A stretch of DNA of 37,589 bases from Clostridia bacterium (GCA_017625465.1 JAGAKS010000009.1:1-37589); one strand, 5' to 3'. Counted from the stretch's first letter, positions 1-6,323 are shown. Numbers and translations: made by a program. The notes: generated by a model not told the origin, from the letters alone.

Positions 1-1
1 A

Positions 2-74
2 AAAAAGCATATTTGAATGTATTGATTTGTTTTGGTTTGACAGCTAACATTTTAACACATTCTATATGCTTTTT
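2..74. repeat. 11-bp inverted repeat with a 51-base spacer
   Basis: AAAAAGCATAT at 2-12 is perfectly complementary to ATATGCTTTTT at 64-74. The pair lies just before the promoter of the XRE regulator gene. It could be a long-loop terminator of a gene left of the window or a pair of regulator half-sites; the sequence does not decide. Confidence 0.4.
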
Positions 75-111
75 CTAGTAATTTCTAAAATTAAAGAGTG
101 CTACTCATTTT

Positions 112-140
112 TTGACTTTTCGCCAGAAATTTGGTACAAT
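112..140 (+). promoter_or_regulatory. Sigma-A-type promoter of the XRE regulator gene
   Basis: TTGACT (112-117), a 17-base spacer and TACAAT (135-140) lie 36 bases before the ATG at 177. An AAGGAGA ribosome site follows. The match to the housekeeping consensus is close. Confidence 0.75.
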
Positions 141-176
141 AAATGTATATTGCTATTTTATAAAGGAGATTTTATT

Positions 177-911
177 ATGGTTAATTTTAATAATATCGAA
201 TTTGGAAATAAATTAAAATCAGCTAGAATAAAAAAAGAATTATCTCTTGAATATGTTGGCAAAAAAATAGGCAAAAATTTATCTACTGTTGCAAGATATG
301 AAAAAGGCGAGATTATTCCTAACGCAGAAATTATAAATAAGCTATGTAACCTATTAGACATATACAATGGAGATTTGTATAGTGAAACAAAAGTAAATAT
401 AGTAAATAAAGAAAACAGTAAAAACCCCTTTCAAACAAATAGATTATATCTATATTACAAAGGTTATGTTGGAAAGAAAAAATTAGGAAAGTTCAAATTT
501 ACTATTGATTTAATAGAACAAAAAGATTTTATTGAAGTAAAAATTGCAGATTATAAAAACAAAAAAACTATTTTAATAGGTTATATGTTAGCAGATAACA
601 ATATTGCAACTATAAGAACAGAAAATTACAAACCTAACTGCCCTAGACTTGAAACAAATCAAATTATTGTTAATATATCAGAGGGTACAAATGGATTACT
701 ATTAGGAATTATGTGTTGCACCAATGGTAATTATATACCCAATATGAAAAAGTGCTTAATATCAAAAAAAGATTTAATATTTACTAATGAAATGATAAGT
801 ATGTTAGATTTATCAAAAGAAGAAAAAGAAAACATTTTAGAAGATAATATTTGGCTTGCTAATATTGAAAAATCAAACGATTATGAATATAAATTAGAAA
901 GCGAAAATTAG
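177..911 (+). CDS. XRE-family helix-turn-helix regulator of the mobile element
   Basis: This 244-residue protein has an N-terminal XRE/Cro-type DNA-binding domain at about residues 5-60. The segment LSLEYVGKKIGKNLSTVARYE supplies the helix-turn-helix and is followed by the usual EKGEIIPNAEIINKLCNLL helix. The remaining ~180 residues are not a domain I recognise and have no peptidase HExxH motif, so it is not an ImmA-type fusion. The ATG at 177 is chosen because AAGGAGA precedes it and the promoter at 112-140 lies inside the longer open frame that begins at 66. A strong terminator follows, so the gene is monocistronic. Regulators in this position usually control excision and transfer genes, which here begin about 240 bases downstream; that role is inferred. 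Confidence 0.85.
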   Translation: MVNFNNIEFGNKLKSARIKKELSLEYVGKKIGKNLSTVARYEKGEIIPNAEIINKLCNLLDIYNGDLYSETKVNIVNKENSKNPFQTNRLYLYYKGYVGKKKLGKFKFTIDLIEQKDFIEVKIADYKNKKTILIGYMLADNNIATIRTENYKPNCPRLETNQIIVNISEGTNGLLLGIMCCTNGNYIPNMKKCLISKKDLIFTNEMISMLDLSKEEKENILEDNIWLANIEKSNDYEYKLESEN

Positions 912-934
912 ACTTCTCGTAAAAAAGATTTTTT

Positions 935-978
935 AAGTCGTGAAACACTTGAAATATATAGTGTTTTGCGACTTTTTT
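935..978 (+). terminator. Intrinsic terminator after the XRE gene
   Basis: AAGTCG (935) plus AAACACT pair with AGTGTTT plus CGACTT across a short loop, and a T-rich tract follows. It separates the regulator from the genes starting at 1154. Confidence 0.8.
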
Positions 979-990
979 GTTTTTCAAAAA

Positions 991-1060
991 CCTTACTTTT
1001 TATTACTTTTCTTTACTTTTTCTTACATTTTCTTATTTTTTCTAACATTTCTTTACTTTT
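991..1060 (+). repeat. Seven tandem 10-bp repeats, consensus YYTTACTTTT
   Basis: Seven consecutive 10-base units begin at 991, 1001, 1011, 1021, 1031, 1041 and 1051 (for example CCTTACTTTT, TATTACTTTT, CTTTACTTTT, CTTTACTTTT), with one or two changes each and no length variation. The other strand reads AAAAGTAARR. A 10-bp period puts each copy on the same face of the helix. The block lies between the regulator's terminator and the first gene of the int operon. It may be an operator array, an iteron-like set or intrinsically bent DNA. Confidence 0.8.
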
Positions 1061-1103
1061 ATGCTTTGTAATTCAAAATCGTTGTATCATTAAATCAAGC
1101 TTA

Positions 1104-1124
1104 AGCCCAAAAGGCTGTCGACAG
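1104..1124. promoter_or_regulatory. Small hairpin and perfect 10-bp palindrome before the cargo genes
   Basis: AGCC/GGCT (1104-1107 and 1113-1116) can form a short hairpin and overlaps the palindrome CTGTCGACAG (1115-1124). The site lies 30-50 bases before the start codon at 1154. A palindrome here is a candidate operator for the element's regulator, but there is no independent support. Confidence 0.35.
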
Positions 1125-1153
1125 TCAAAATAATTTGAAAGGAAAATAAAAAA

Positions 1154-1351
1154 ATGGATTATTTTGATTTTATTACAGAAGAAAAAATCGAACAAATCGA
1201 AAAATTAGACTGTTTATATACAAAAGACACAATTAGCTTAAATGATAGTAAAAATCACAAATTACTTAATTCTTATGCATATCAGCAGTATTTAAAAAAC
1301 ACAAATAATGATAATGCAGAAGATAACAAAGGTGGTGTTTCTTGTGAATAA
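1154..1351 (+). CDS. Small acidic hypothetical protein of the mobile element
   Basis: The gene encodes 65 residues beginning MDYFDFITEEKIEQIEKLD, with a helical acidic N-terminal half and an Asn/Lys-rich tail. No family is recognised. The ATG is preceded by GAAAGGA at a suitable distance. Its stop codon overlaps the GTG start of the next gene by 8 bases, the classic arrangement for translational coupling, which supports its being real. No membrane segment or signal peptide is present. Function is unknown; it is the first gene of the int-bearing operon. Confidence 0.6.
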   Translation: MDYFDFITEEKIEQIEKLDCLYTKDTISLNDSKNHKLLNSYAYQQYLKNTNNDNAEDNKGGVSCE

Positions 1352-1880
1352 AAATATTAGAATTTTGTATAAAAAAACTGGGCAAGTACCACAAATAAAA
1401 TACATAACAGATATGTTACCTATCAAAAAGCTTATAATCTCTGGCAACTTAGAACTTGTAAAATTTGAAAATTGTATTATCGTTTGTAACAACAGAAAGA
1501 AAAACAAAAACAAAATTCCTAACATTGTATTAGACTTTAAAAATATTGCTGGCGATTTTTTCTTAATCGACTATGATGCAAAGCAAAAAGATTTTAAAAG
1601 TTTATCAGTTGATAAAGCTATCTTTTACACAGATACTTTACAAAGAAAATCGTTTCAATATGATAAATACTTAAATTGGCTTGCAAAAACAAGTAATAAT
1701 GATATGAAAGGAATTCAAACTTTTCAAAAAGATTTATCTAAAAAAGAAAATAGAGAATTTGGCTCTAAACAGAACACTACTACTCCCCTTTCTCAATTTA
1801 ATGATAAAGCAATAGAAATGATTTTAAATATTCAAGCAATGATTTTTAAGTACATAAAAAATATGAACGGAGAACAATAG
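1344..1880 (+). CDS. DUF3846-like protein
   Basis: This 178-residue protein resembles DUF3846 proteins of Clostridia plasmids and integrative elements. It opens with a short beta strand (IRILYKKTGQVP), then a helix before GNLELVKFENCIIVCNN, and ends the domain with IAGDFFLIDYD at about residues 70-80. DUF3846 has no established function. The GTG start at 1344 is chosen over an upstream in-frame ATG at 1308 because AAAGGTGG lies at the right distance and the start overlaps the previous stop codon by 8 bases. The C-terminal third is polar and probably flexible. Assignment to the family is from pattern memory, not a search. Confidence 0.65.
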   Translation: MNKNIRILYKKTGQVPQIKYITDMLPIKKLIISGNLELVKFENCIIVCNNRKKNKNKIPNIVLDFKNIAGDFFLIDYDAKQKDFKSLSVDKAIFYTDTLQRKSFQYDKYLNWLAKTSNNDMKGIQTFQKDLSKKENREFGSKQNTTTPLSQFNDKAIEMILNIQAMIFKYIKNMNGEQ

Positions 1881-1883
1881 CTT

Positions 1884-2039
1884 ATGGAAAAAGAAAAATT
1901 AAAAGAATTAGTTCACGAAATTTATGTTGAAAACAGATATTTATTTCAAAAATACAAACACGAAGTTAGCCATTTTTCAAGAAATGGAATTGTTCAAGAG
2001 TGGACACAAAATAAATATGATTTTAAAGAAAGTAGGTAA
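1884..2039 (+). CDS. 51-residue hypothetical protein
   Basis: A short frame from ATG 1884 to TAA 2039 begins MEKEKLKELVHEIYVENRY and is strongly charged and helical. A GGAG ribosome site at 1869-1872 overlaps the end of the previous gene, only 3 bases separate it from that stop codon, and its own stop is 4 bases before the next start. This tight packing in the operon makes it a likely real gene. No family is recognised. Confidence 0.55.
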   Translation: MEKEKLKELVHEIYVENRYLFQKYKHEVSHFSRNGIVQEWTQNKYDFKESR

Positions 2040-2043
2040 AAAT

Positions 2044-2349
2044 ATGGAAAATATAATGGAAAAACTTACAAAAGATACAATAAATGAAATACAAAATACA
2101 GAAGTTAAAAAGATAGTAATTGAAAATGAGATCACACCAGAGCAACGAGCAATAATGGAAAGCATAAAGAAGATTAAAAACCCTTTTAAAATGCTTACTG
2201 TTCAAGATATTATGAAAGACTTAAATATTTGCGAAACTGTTGCATACAGAACTTTCAAACGAGCAGACTTTCCATCTATCAATGTTGGGAAAAATAATCA
2301 AGTAATGCTTATTTCATACTTAGTATGGAAAATGCAAAAAAGAGTTTAG
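2044..2349 (+). CDS. xis: Excisionase-like helix-turn-helix protein
   Basis: This 101-residue protein has a C-terminal winged-helix segment of the excisionase/MerR kind: MLTVQDIMKDLNICETVAYR reads as 'enter helix, turn, recognition helix', followed by FKRADFPSINVGKNNQVML, the usual beta-wing. The N-terminal 45 residues are charged and helical. It lies 12 bases before the integrase, the standard xis-int order, so a role in excision direction control is inferred. The ATG at 2044 is preferred to an in-frame ATG at 1924 because the latter lies inside the preceding gene and the sequence from 2044 begins after a (weak) GTAGG site. The symbol is functional, not a named orthologue. Confidence 0.7.
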   Translation: MENIMEKLTKDTINEIQNTEVKKIVIENEITPEQRAIMESIKKIKNPFKMLTVQDIMKDLNICETVAYRTFKRADFPSINVGKNNQVMLISYLVWKMQKRV

Positions 2350-2361
2350 GGGGTGTAATTT

Positions 2362-3582
2362 ATGGCAAATAATAAAAAAGAAAAAATTGGTAGCATTTAT
2401 TATGATAAAAAAGACAACAGATTTAGATGTACTTACTACATTACTGATAAAGATACTCTTGTTGAAACAAGAAAAAGTAAATCTTTCTTAACAGAACAAG
2501 AAGCAAAAGATTTCTTAACGAACATTCAATGTCAAAAAGGTAGTGAATTATATATAAAAAATAACGGAATACCTTTAAATCAACTTTTAAGGAATTTAGC
2601 TGAAAGAAAATTAGATTCTAATACAATAAAAGAAGGTCAATATACAAGATTATTATATAGTATTCAAAACATTGAAAAATCTCCTATGGCATATAAAAGT
2701 ATTGAAGAAATATCAAGTACAGAAATTCAAGAATATTTGAACACTTTAAAAAATTATAGTGAGTCTACCATAAAAAAAATATCTGGTTTATTAAAACAAG
2801 CTTTTTCCTATTCTTTAAATAAAGGCTATATTAACAAAAACCCTATGATTGATACCATACGACCTAAAAGTACAAAACAAGAAAAAATTGTAAGAGCATT
2901 AACTCTTGAAGAACAACAAGCCTTTACAAATTATTTAATGCAAATTCCTCGTAGTGATGAACCTTTTAAAGTTGCTTATCTAATAGAAATGTATTTAGGT
3001 TTAAGAATTGGCGAAGTTTTAGCATTAAAAAACTCAGATATAGACTTACAAAAAAATCTAATTAGAGTAAACAGAACTTTAACAATAGATAAAAATAAGA
3101 AAATTATAATGGGAGATTCTACAAAGACCTATGCTGGAACAAGAGAAGTTCCTATACCTGACTTTATAAAAAATGAAATTATATCTCAAATGAAATCTGC
3201 TAATAACAATAAAGAACACTTATTATTTGTTGATTCAAAAAATAATTATATGAACCCTAAAAATGCAAACAGACTTCTAAAACACACCTTAAAAATGATG
3301 GGAATTGAGAATGTTTCTACTCATAGTTTACGACATACTTATGGTACTAGATGCATTGAAGCTGGTATGCGAGCTGTTGCACTTCAAAGACTTATGGGAC
3401 ATAGAGATATTTCAATTACTTTGAATAATTATACTTCTGTCTTTAACAAATACAAAGAAGCAGAACTTGAAAAAGTAAATAGTTATTATTTGAATAATAA
3501 TATATTTGATAATACCAATTTACCATTATTAGAAGATTTTGAAACAAAAAATGAAACTATGGAGGATTTTGAAATTGAATAA
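2362..3582 (+). CDS. int: Tyrosine recombinase (integrase), Tn916 Int type
   Basis: This 406-residue site-specific recombinase has the three usual parts: an N-terminal arm-binding beta domain (residues about 8-55, GSIYYDKKDNRFRCTYYI), a SAM-like core-binding domain (about 70-160) and a catalytic domain (about 175-380). All catalytic residues are present: R215 (GLRIGE), K255, H321 and R324 (HSLRH), H347 (GHRD) and the nucleophile Y357 (NNYTSVF). The length and the arm-binding domain match Int of Tn916-like and related integrative elements. The ATG follows a GGGGGTG ribosome site. The gene downstream starts inside its last codons. It should catalyse integration and, with the upstream HTH protein, excision. 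Confidence 0.95.
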   Translation: MANNKKEKIGSIYYDKKDNRFRCTYYITDKDTLVETRKSKSFLTEQEAKDFLTNIQCQKGSELYIKNNGIPLNQLLRNLAERKLDSNTIKEGQYTRLLYSIQNIEKSPMAYKSIEEISSTEIQEYLNTLKNYSESTIKKISGLLKQAFSYSLNKGYINKNPMIDTIRPKSTKQEKIVRALTLEEQQAFTNYLMQIPRSDEPFKVAYLIEMYLGLRIGEVLALKNSDIDLQKNLIRVNRTLTIDKNKKIIMGDSTKTYAGTREVPIPDFIKNEIISQMKSANNNKEHLLFVDSKNNYMNPKNANRLLKHTLKMMGIENVSTHSLRHTYGTRCIEAGMRAVALQRLMGHRDISITLNNYTSVFNKYKEAELEKVNSYYLNNNIFDNTNLPLLEDFETKNETMEDFEIE

Positions 3583-3844
3583 AAATGCAATAGAAAAAAG
3601 AATAAATGGTTTAAATGAATATATGCTAGAAAATAGCGACAAAGAATTACTACTTTTAAAAATATCTAATGATTATACATATAACAAAGCAGTTGCTATT
3701 ATAGATAAAAATACAAAACGCAAAGACTGGTACTCTGTTGACGATAAAAACTGTTTTAAAACTTGGGCAGAGGTTGATGCTTTTATAGATGGTATATGTA
3801 AAGGAAAAAATACTAATTTTAATATTGCAGAACACGAAAGATAA
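3575..3844 (+). CDS. Small hypothetical protein coupled to the integrase
   Basis: The gene encodes 89 residues (NAIEKRINGLNEYMLENSD near the N-terminus, then an alpha/beta segment ending DAFIDGICKGKN). The TTG at 3575 is chosen because GGAGG (3561-3565) lies 9 bases upstream and the start overlaps the integrase stop codon by 8 bases. This repeats the coupling seen at 1344-1351. An alternative in-frame ATG at 3539 lies inside int and lacks a ribosome site. No family is recognised, and function is unknown. Expression should be tied to that of the integrase. Confidence 0.65.
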   Translation: MNKNAIEKRINGLNEYMLENSDKELLLLKISNDYTYNKAVAIIDKNTKRKDWYSVDDKNCFKTWAEVDAFIDGICKGKNTNFNIAEHER

Positions 3845-3898
3845 ATTTTTAAAATTGATTAAATTTATTTAATTGATTTTTAAAATAAAGTGGAAAAG

Positions 3899-4070
3899 TT
3901 TGAAAAACCGACAGAGGTTTTTCAAAACATAAAATTGAGTTATCAATTTTATGTTATAAGAATAAAACTGAAAAATGTAAATTTAAAGTTTATTCTTATA
4001 CAAGATTATTTTATAAAATTATTTAGCATTATTCGACTGAATATGCGACAAATAATTTTAAATAATCTTG
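3899..4070. repeat. Four back-to-back inverted repeats (candidate single-strand origin or structured locus)
   Basis: Four adjacent perfect or near-perfect inverted repeats fill 172 bases. Stem 1 is TTTGAAAAACC (3899-3909) with 3916-3926, loop 6. Stem 2 is 13 bp, 3926-3938 with 3943-3955, loop 4. Stem 3 is TATAAGAATAAA (3955-3966) with 3989-4000. Stem 4 is CAAGATTATT (4001-4010) with 4061-4070; nested inside it are an 11-bp stem (4014-4024 with 4050-4060) and an inner GCATTATTC/GAATATGC stem. The block lies between the int operon and the oriT-like site. Such folded stretches next to MobV oriT regions in rolling-circle plasmids include single-strand origins; that role here is inferred. The first stem may also terminate the int operon. 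A 64-codon open frame across it is not considered a gene. Confidence 0.75.
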
Positions 4071-4104
4071 CTAGGGGTTATTAGGGGCTTGCCCTTAATC
4101 ACAC

Positions 4105-4170
4105 AGAACACTTTTAGCGATAGCGTATAAAAAGTGTTCTAGTGTGTTCTAACACTTTTGGCTGGTGTTA
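4105..4170 (+). other. oriT: oriT-like transfer origin with MobV-type nick sequence
   Basis: An inverted repeat, AGAACACTTTT (4105-4115) with AAAAGTGTTCT (4130-4140), is followed at once by TAGTGTG (4140-4146) and TT. The MobM relaxase of pMV158 nicks after TAGTGTG in a region that also has an inverted repeat ending just before that heptamer. A third copy of AACACTTTT (4151-4159) and a TAACAC/GTGTTA stem (4150-4155 with 4165-4170) follow, as expected for the distal side. The predicted nick is between 4146 and 4147. The relaxase gene begins about 600 bases downstream on the same strand. The match to the nick heptamer is from memory of the pMV158 sequence. Confidence 0.75.
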
Positions 4171-4246
4171 TATTAGTTGGTCAAGCAAGTATTAGAACAT
4201 AAGTAATCTTACAAAGCCCCACTAAATAAAAAAGGAGAAATAAAAA

Positions 4247-4744
4247 ATGAATAAAGATATATCTATTCAAGACTTAAATAATCTGTTAAAAGCAAATAAA
4301 GAAGGCAAAATTGATTTATCAAATAAAGAAATTGAAATAATTGAAATAATTGAAAAAATAAAAAATGGAGATACTTCTGTCGAACAATATAAAAGTATAT
4401 TAAAACACGATATAAAAATATTAAATAATAACAATAAATTAGATAAAAAGCTTGATGCTGAATTTACAGATTTTTGCAAAGAAATAAAAAACAAATCAGC
4501 AGAAGAAATCTTTAATAGTGCTTATGAAATAACAGTAAAAGAAGAATTAAAAGATAGATTAAAAAATATGGAACTATACCCATTAGAAGTTAATATTTTA
4601 CTTCAACAAGAAAACATATTAAATGAATTTTATCACGACTGGCTTAATGTTGATACACCACTTGGAGAAGTGCTTGAAAATTCTATTGAAGAATCTATTG
4701 CTATGGTAACTAGATATCATAAATCTAATCAAAAAGAAAGGTAA
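4247..4744 (+). CDS. DUF3848-like protein
   Basis: This 165-residue soluble, highly charged protein has a central and C-terminal pattern typical of DUF3848: EEIFNSAYEITVKEEL followed by a helix, LLQQENILNEFYHDWL and DTPLGEVLENSIEES. DUF3848 is common in Clostridia mobile elements and has no known function. The N-terminal 70 residues are a low-complexity Ile/Glu/Lys helix outside the domain. The ATG follows AAGGAGA. The gene lies between the oriT-like site and the relaxase, 10 bases before the latter, so it is co-transcribed with it and could be an accessory transfer protein; that is inference from position only. The family call is by recognition, not search. Confidence 0.65.
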   Translation: MNKDISIQDLNNLLKANKEGKIDLSNKEIEIIEIIEKIKNGDTSVEQYKSILKHDIKILNNNNKLDKKLDAEFTDFCKEIKNKSAEEIFNSAYEITVKEELKDRLKNMELYPLEVNILLQQENILNEFYHDWLNVDTPLGEVLENSIEESIAMVTRYHKSNQKER

Positions 4745-4754
4745 TTTTAAAATT

Positions 4755-5708
4755 ATGAGTTATGCTATAATACGAAATAAAAATTATAAACAAGGTCAGC
4801 TCTCTTATATATATCGACATAATGAAAGAAAGAATACTAATTATTCTAATAATGATATTTCAAAACAAAATTCTATTAAAAACTATTCACTAAAAAAATG
4901 TACTACTTCTTATCAAAAAGCTTTTAATATTATCAAAGAAAAATATCATTTAAAAGGTCAAATTAAAAAAGTTAGTAATGTTATGTGTGAATTGATAATA
5001 ACTTCTGACAAAGATTTTTTTGAAAATATTGGCGAACAAGAAACAAAAAGATATTTTGAAACTGCCTATAAATTTGTTGCTGAATATCAAAACTTAGGAG
5101 AACAGTTTATAGTATCTGCAAAGGTGCATTTGGATGAGTCCACTCCCCATTTACATATTGTCTTTATACCAGTTGTGCATACTATAAACAAAAAGGGAAA
5201 ACAAATACATAAAATAGCTTGTAGTGAGTTTTGGAAAGGTCGAGAAAGTTACAGAATTTTACAAGATAAATTTTATAAATACATAACAGATAATGGGTTT
5301 GATTTAGAGCGTGGAAAATCTACAAACATTAAACACTTATCTGTTGAAGAATATAAAAAAGTTACCAATTATGAAAATATAAAATGCGAATTACAAAACG
5401 AGCCTATTCAAGAAATTGACACTACTAATATGCAATTAGTATTAGCTCAAAACAAAAATTTACAATTATATAATAAAAAGCTAAAAGGTTATTTAGCGCA
5501 AACTTTAAAATCTATTGAAAAAGCAATAACCTTAGAACAAGAAAATCAAAATCTTATTGAAGAAAATTCACAACTACATAATGAAAATCAATTTCTAAAA
5601 AAGTATATTGATAAAGCTTATGATTATATTAGTATTTTAATTAACATACCAAAGTTAAAAATTAAAAATATGATAGATAATTTCTTTAAAGAATTAAAAG
5701 AAAAATAA
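4755..5708 (+). CDS. mobV: MobV-family relaxase (plasmid mobilization/recombination protein, Pre/Mob)
   Basis: This 317-residue relaxase should nick the element at oriT and lead one strand into a recipient. The N-terminus (MSYAIIRNKNYK) and the RHNERKN segment match MobV proteins; H22 aligns with the catalytic histidine H22 described for MobM of pMV158. The metal-binding motif HLDESTPHLHIVFIP at residues 125-139 supplies H125, E128, H132 and H134. Residues about 215-290 form a coiled coil, as in longer MobV proteins where this part aids dimerisation or membrane contact. The length is shorter than MobM (about 490), but the nuclease half is complete. It starts 10 bases after the DUF3848-like gene and ends at an intrinsic terminator. 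The matching nick heptamer upstream supports activity. Confidence 0.93.
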   Translation: MSYAIIRNKNYKQGQLSYIYRHNERKNTNYSNNDISKQNSIKNYSLKKCTTSYQKAFNIIKEKYHLKGQIKKVSNVMCELIITSDKDFFENIGEQETKRYFETAYKFVAEYQNLGEQFIVSAKVHLDESTPHLHIVFIPVVHTINKKGKQIHKIACSEFWKGRESYRILQDKFYKYITDNGFDLERGKSTNIKHLSVEEYKKVTNYENIKCELQNEPIQEIDTTNMQLVLAQNKNLQLYNKKLKGYLAQTLKSIEKAITLEQENQNLIEENSQLHNENQFLKKYIDKAYDYISILINIPKLKIKNMIDNFFKELKEK

Positions 5709-5716
5709 TATTTTAG

Positions 5717-5744
5717 AAAAGAGTTGTTTTTTACAACTCTTTTT
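5717..5744 (+). terminator. Intrinsic terminator of the mobilization operon
   Basis: AAAAGAGTTGT (5717-5727) pairs perfectly with ACAACTCTTTT (5733-5743) across five Ts and ends in a T run, 8 bases after the relaxase stop codon. Confidence 0.85.
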
Positions 5745-5945
5745 CCGTGCAATTAAATAATATATAATCAATGGCTAATAATATATAAATCTTTTTAAAG
5801 CCTTATTTATAGCACTTTTTGCCTTTTCTTCTTATCCGTGCAAAACAAATCTTTAAAAATTCTTGAAAGTATTGATTTATATGTAGTTACAAGCATTTTT
5901 ACAAAATCTTAATCCGTGCAATTTGCCCGTGCAGATTCCGTGCAA
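5745..5945 (+). repeat. Five direct CCGTGCA repeats near the right end of the element
   Basis: CCGTGCAA occurs at 5745, 5836, 5914 and 5938, and CCGTGCA at 5927. The last three copies are spaced 13 and 11 bases apart. All have the same orientation. I saw no other copy in the window. Short direct repeats 100-350 bases inside an element end are typical of integrase arm-type binding sites, which is the suggested role. The stretch between the relaxase gene and the tRNA operon (5709-6088) otherwise holds only AT-rich sequence and the terminator. Confidence 0.75.
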
Positions 5946-5991
5946 TTTGAAAAAAACGACAAATAATTTTGAATATTTTTGAATTATGGTC

Positions 5992-6052
5992 GAATAACGA
6001 AAAGCTTTAAATTGTGCTTATTTCAACGGTTTTAAGTATTCTTGAATAACGA
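5992..6052 (+). repeat. Direct repeat GAATAACGA, possible right-end/att region
   Basis: GAATAACGA occurs at 5992-6000 and 6044-6052, in an AT-rich stretch that ends where the tRNA operon terminator begins. This is the likely right end of the element. With no left-end sequence the core site cannot be proved. Confidence 0.4.
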
Positions 6053-6053
6053 T

Positions 6054-6089
6054 AAAAAAAGATGAATTCGTTTGAATTCATCTTTTTTT
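6054..6089 (-). terminator. Intrinsic terminator of the tRNA-His/tRNA-Gln operon
   Basis: A perfect 16-bp stem (6054-6069 with 6074-6089) and a 4-base loop are flanked by A and T runs, so it can work on both strands. It abuts the encoded CCA end of tRNA-Gln. Confidence 0.85.
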
Positions 6090-6164
6090 GGCTGGGCTGG
6101 GTAGATTCGAACTACCGAAATGCCAGAGTCAAAGTCTGGTGCCTTACCGCTTGGCTACAGCCCA
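6089..6164 (-). tRNA. trnQ: tRNA-Gln (anticodon TTG)
   Basis: The minus strand folds as a complete cloverleaf: acceptor TGGGCTG/CAGCCCA, anticodon stem CCAGA/TCTGG with loop CTTTGAC, T-arm GGTTCGAATC-like (TAGTTCGAATCTA), and encoded GCCA at the 3' end. The second tRNA of a two-gene operon, it follows tRNA-His by 5 bases. Its 3' end faces the mobile element. Confidence 0.95.
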
Positions 6165-6169
6165 ATGTA

Positions 6170-6247
6170 TGGGGTGGAAGATGGGACTCGAACCCACGGT
6201 CTTCAGTGCCACAAACTGACGCGTTAACCAACTACGCTACATCCACC
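6170..6247 (-). tRNA. trnH: tRNA-His (anticodon GTG)
   Basis: The minus strand forms a cloverleaf with anticodon loop TTGTGGC between TCAGT and ACTGA, encoded CCA, and the additional 5' G (G-1, at 6247) opposite C73 that marks histidine tRNAs. One T-T mismatch is seen near the base of the acceptor stem. Confidence 0.93.
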
Positions 6248-6280
6248 ATGCTCATAGCACTATTTTCACAGCGCTATTTT

Positions 6281-6309
6281 ATTTTAAATCATTGAATAAC
6301 ATTTGTCAA
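6281..6309 (-). promoter_or_regulatory. Promoter of the tRNA-His/Gln operon
   Basis: On the minus strand TTGACA (6309-6304), a 17-base spacer and TAAAAT (6286-6281) lie about 34 bases before tRNA-His. The -35 box matches the consensus perfectly. Confidence 0.8.
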
Positions 6310-6323
6310 GACATTTTTTATAA

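Larger units (their letters stand above)
1..6053. mobile_element. Integrative mobilizable element (right part; left end outside or unresolved)
   Basis: A run of + strand genes contains the usual modules of an integrative mobilizable element: an XRE regulator (177), a HTH excisionase-like gene (2044) directly before a tyrosine integrase (2362), an oriT-like site (about 4105-4170) and a MobV relaxase (4755). The right boundary is placed at about 6053, before the terminator of the tRNA-His/Gln operon, because chromosomal genes follow. I found no copy of the tRNA 3' end or of the right-end repeats near base 1, so the left end and the att core are not defined. No replication initiator, coupling protein or type IV secretion gene is visible, so transfer would depend on a co-resident conjugative element. 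DUF3846- and DUF3848-like cargo is typical of Clostridia mobile elements. The right end is accurate only to about 100 bases. Confidence 0.8.

Noticed and set aside
66..176. Longer N-terminus for the XRE regulator
   Set aside because: The region holds the promoter at 112-140 and an AAGGAGA site just before ATG 177. The upstream residues resemble no regulator.
991..1060. CRISPR array
   Set aside because: The units are 10 bases with no spacers; this is a simple tandem repeat.
3890..4084. 64-codon open frame after the integrase operon
   Set aside because: It lies wholly on the inverted-repeat block, has a GTG start without a good ribosome site, and its composition is that of the repeats. The DNA structure explains the sequence better.
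6089..6164. tRNA-Gln as proven integration site
   Set aside because: No duplicate of its 3' end was found at the left of the window, and the tRNA terminator remains intact between the tRNA and the element.
6062..6295. 77-codon + strand open frame
   Set aside because: It crosses two complete minus-strand tRNA genes and their terminator, so it is a chance frame.
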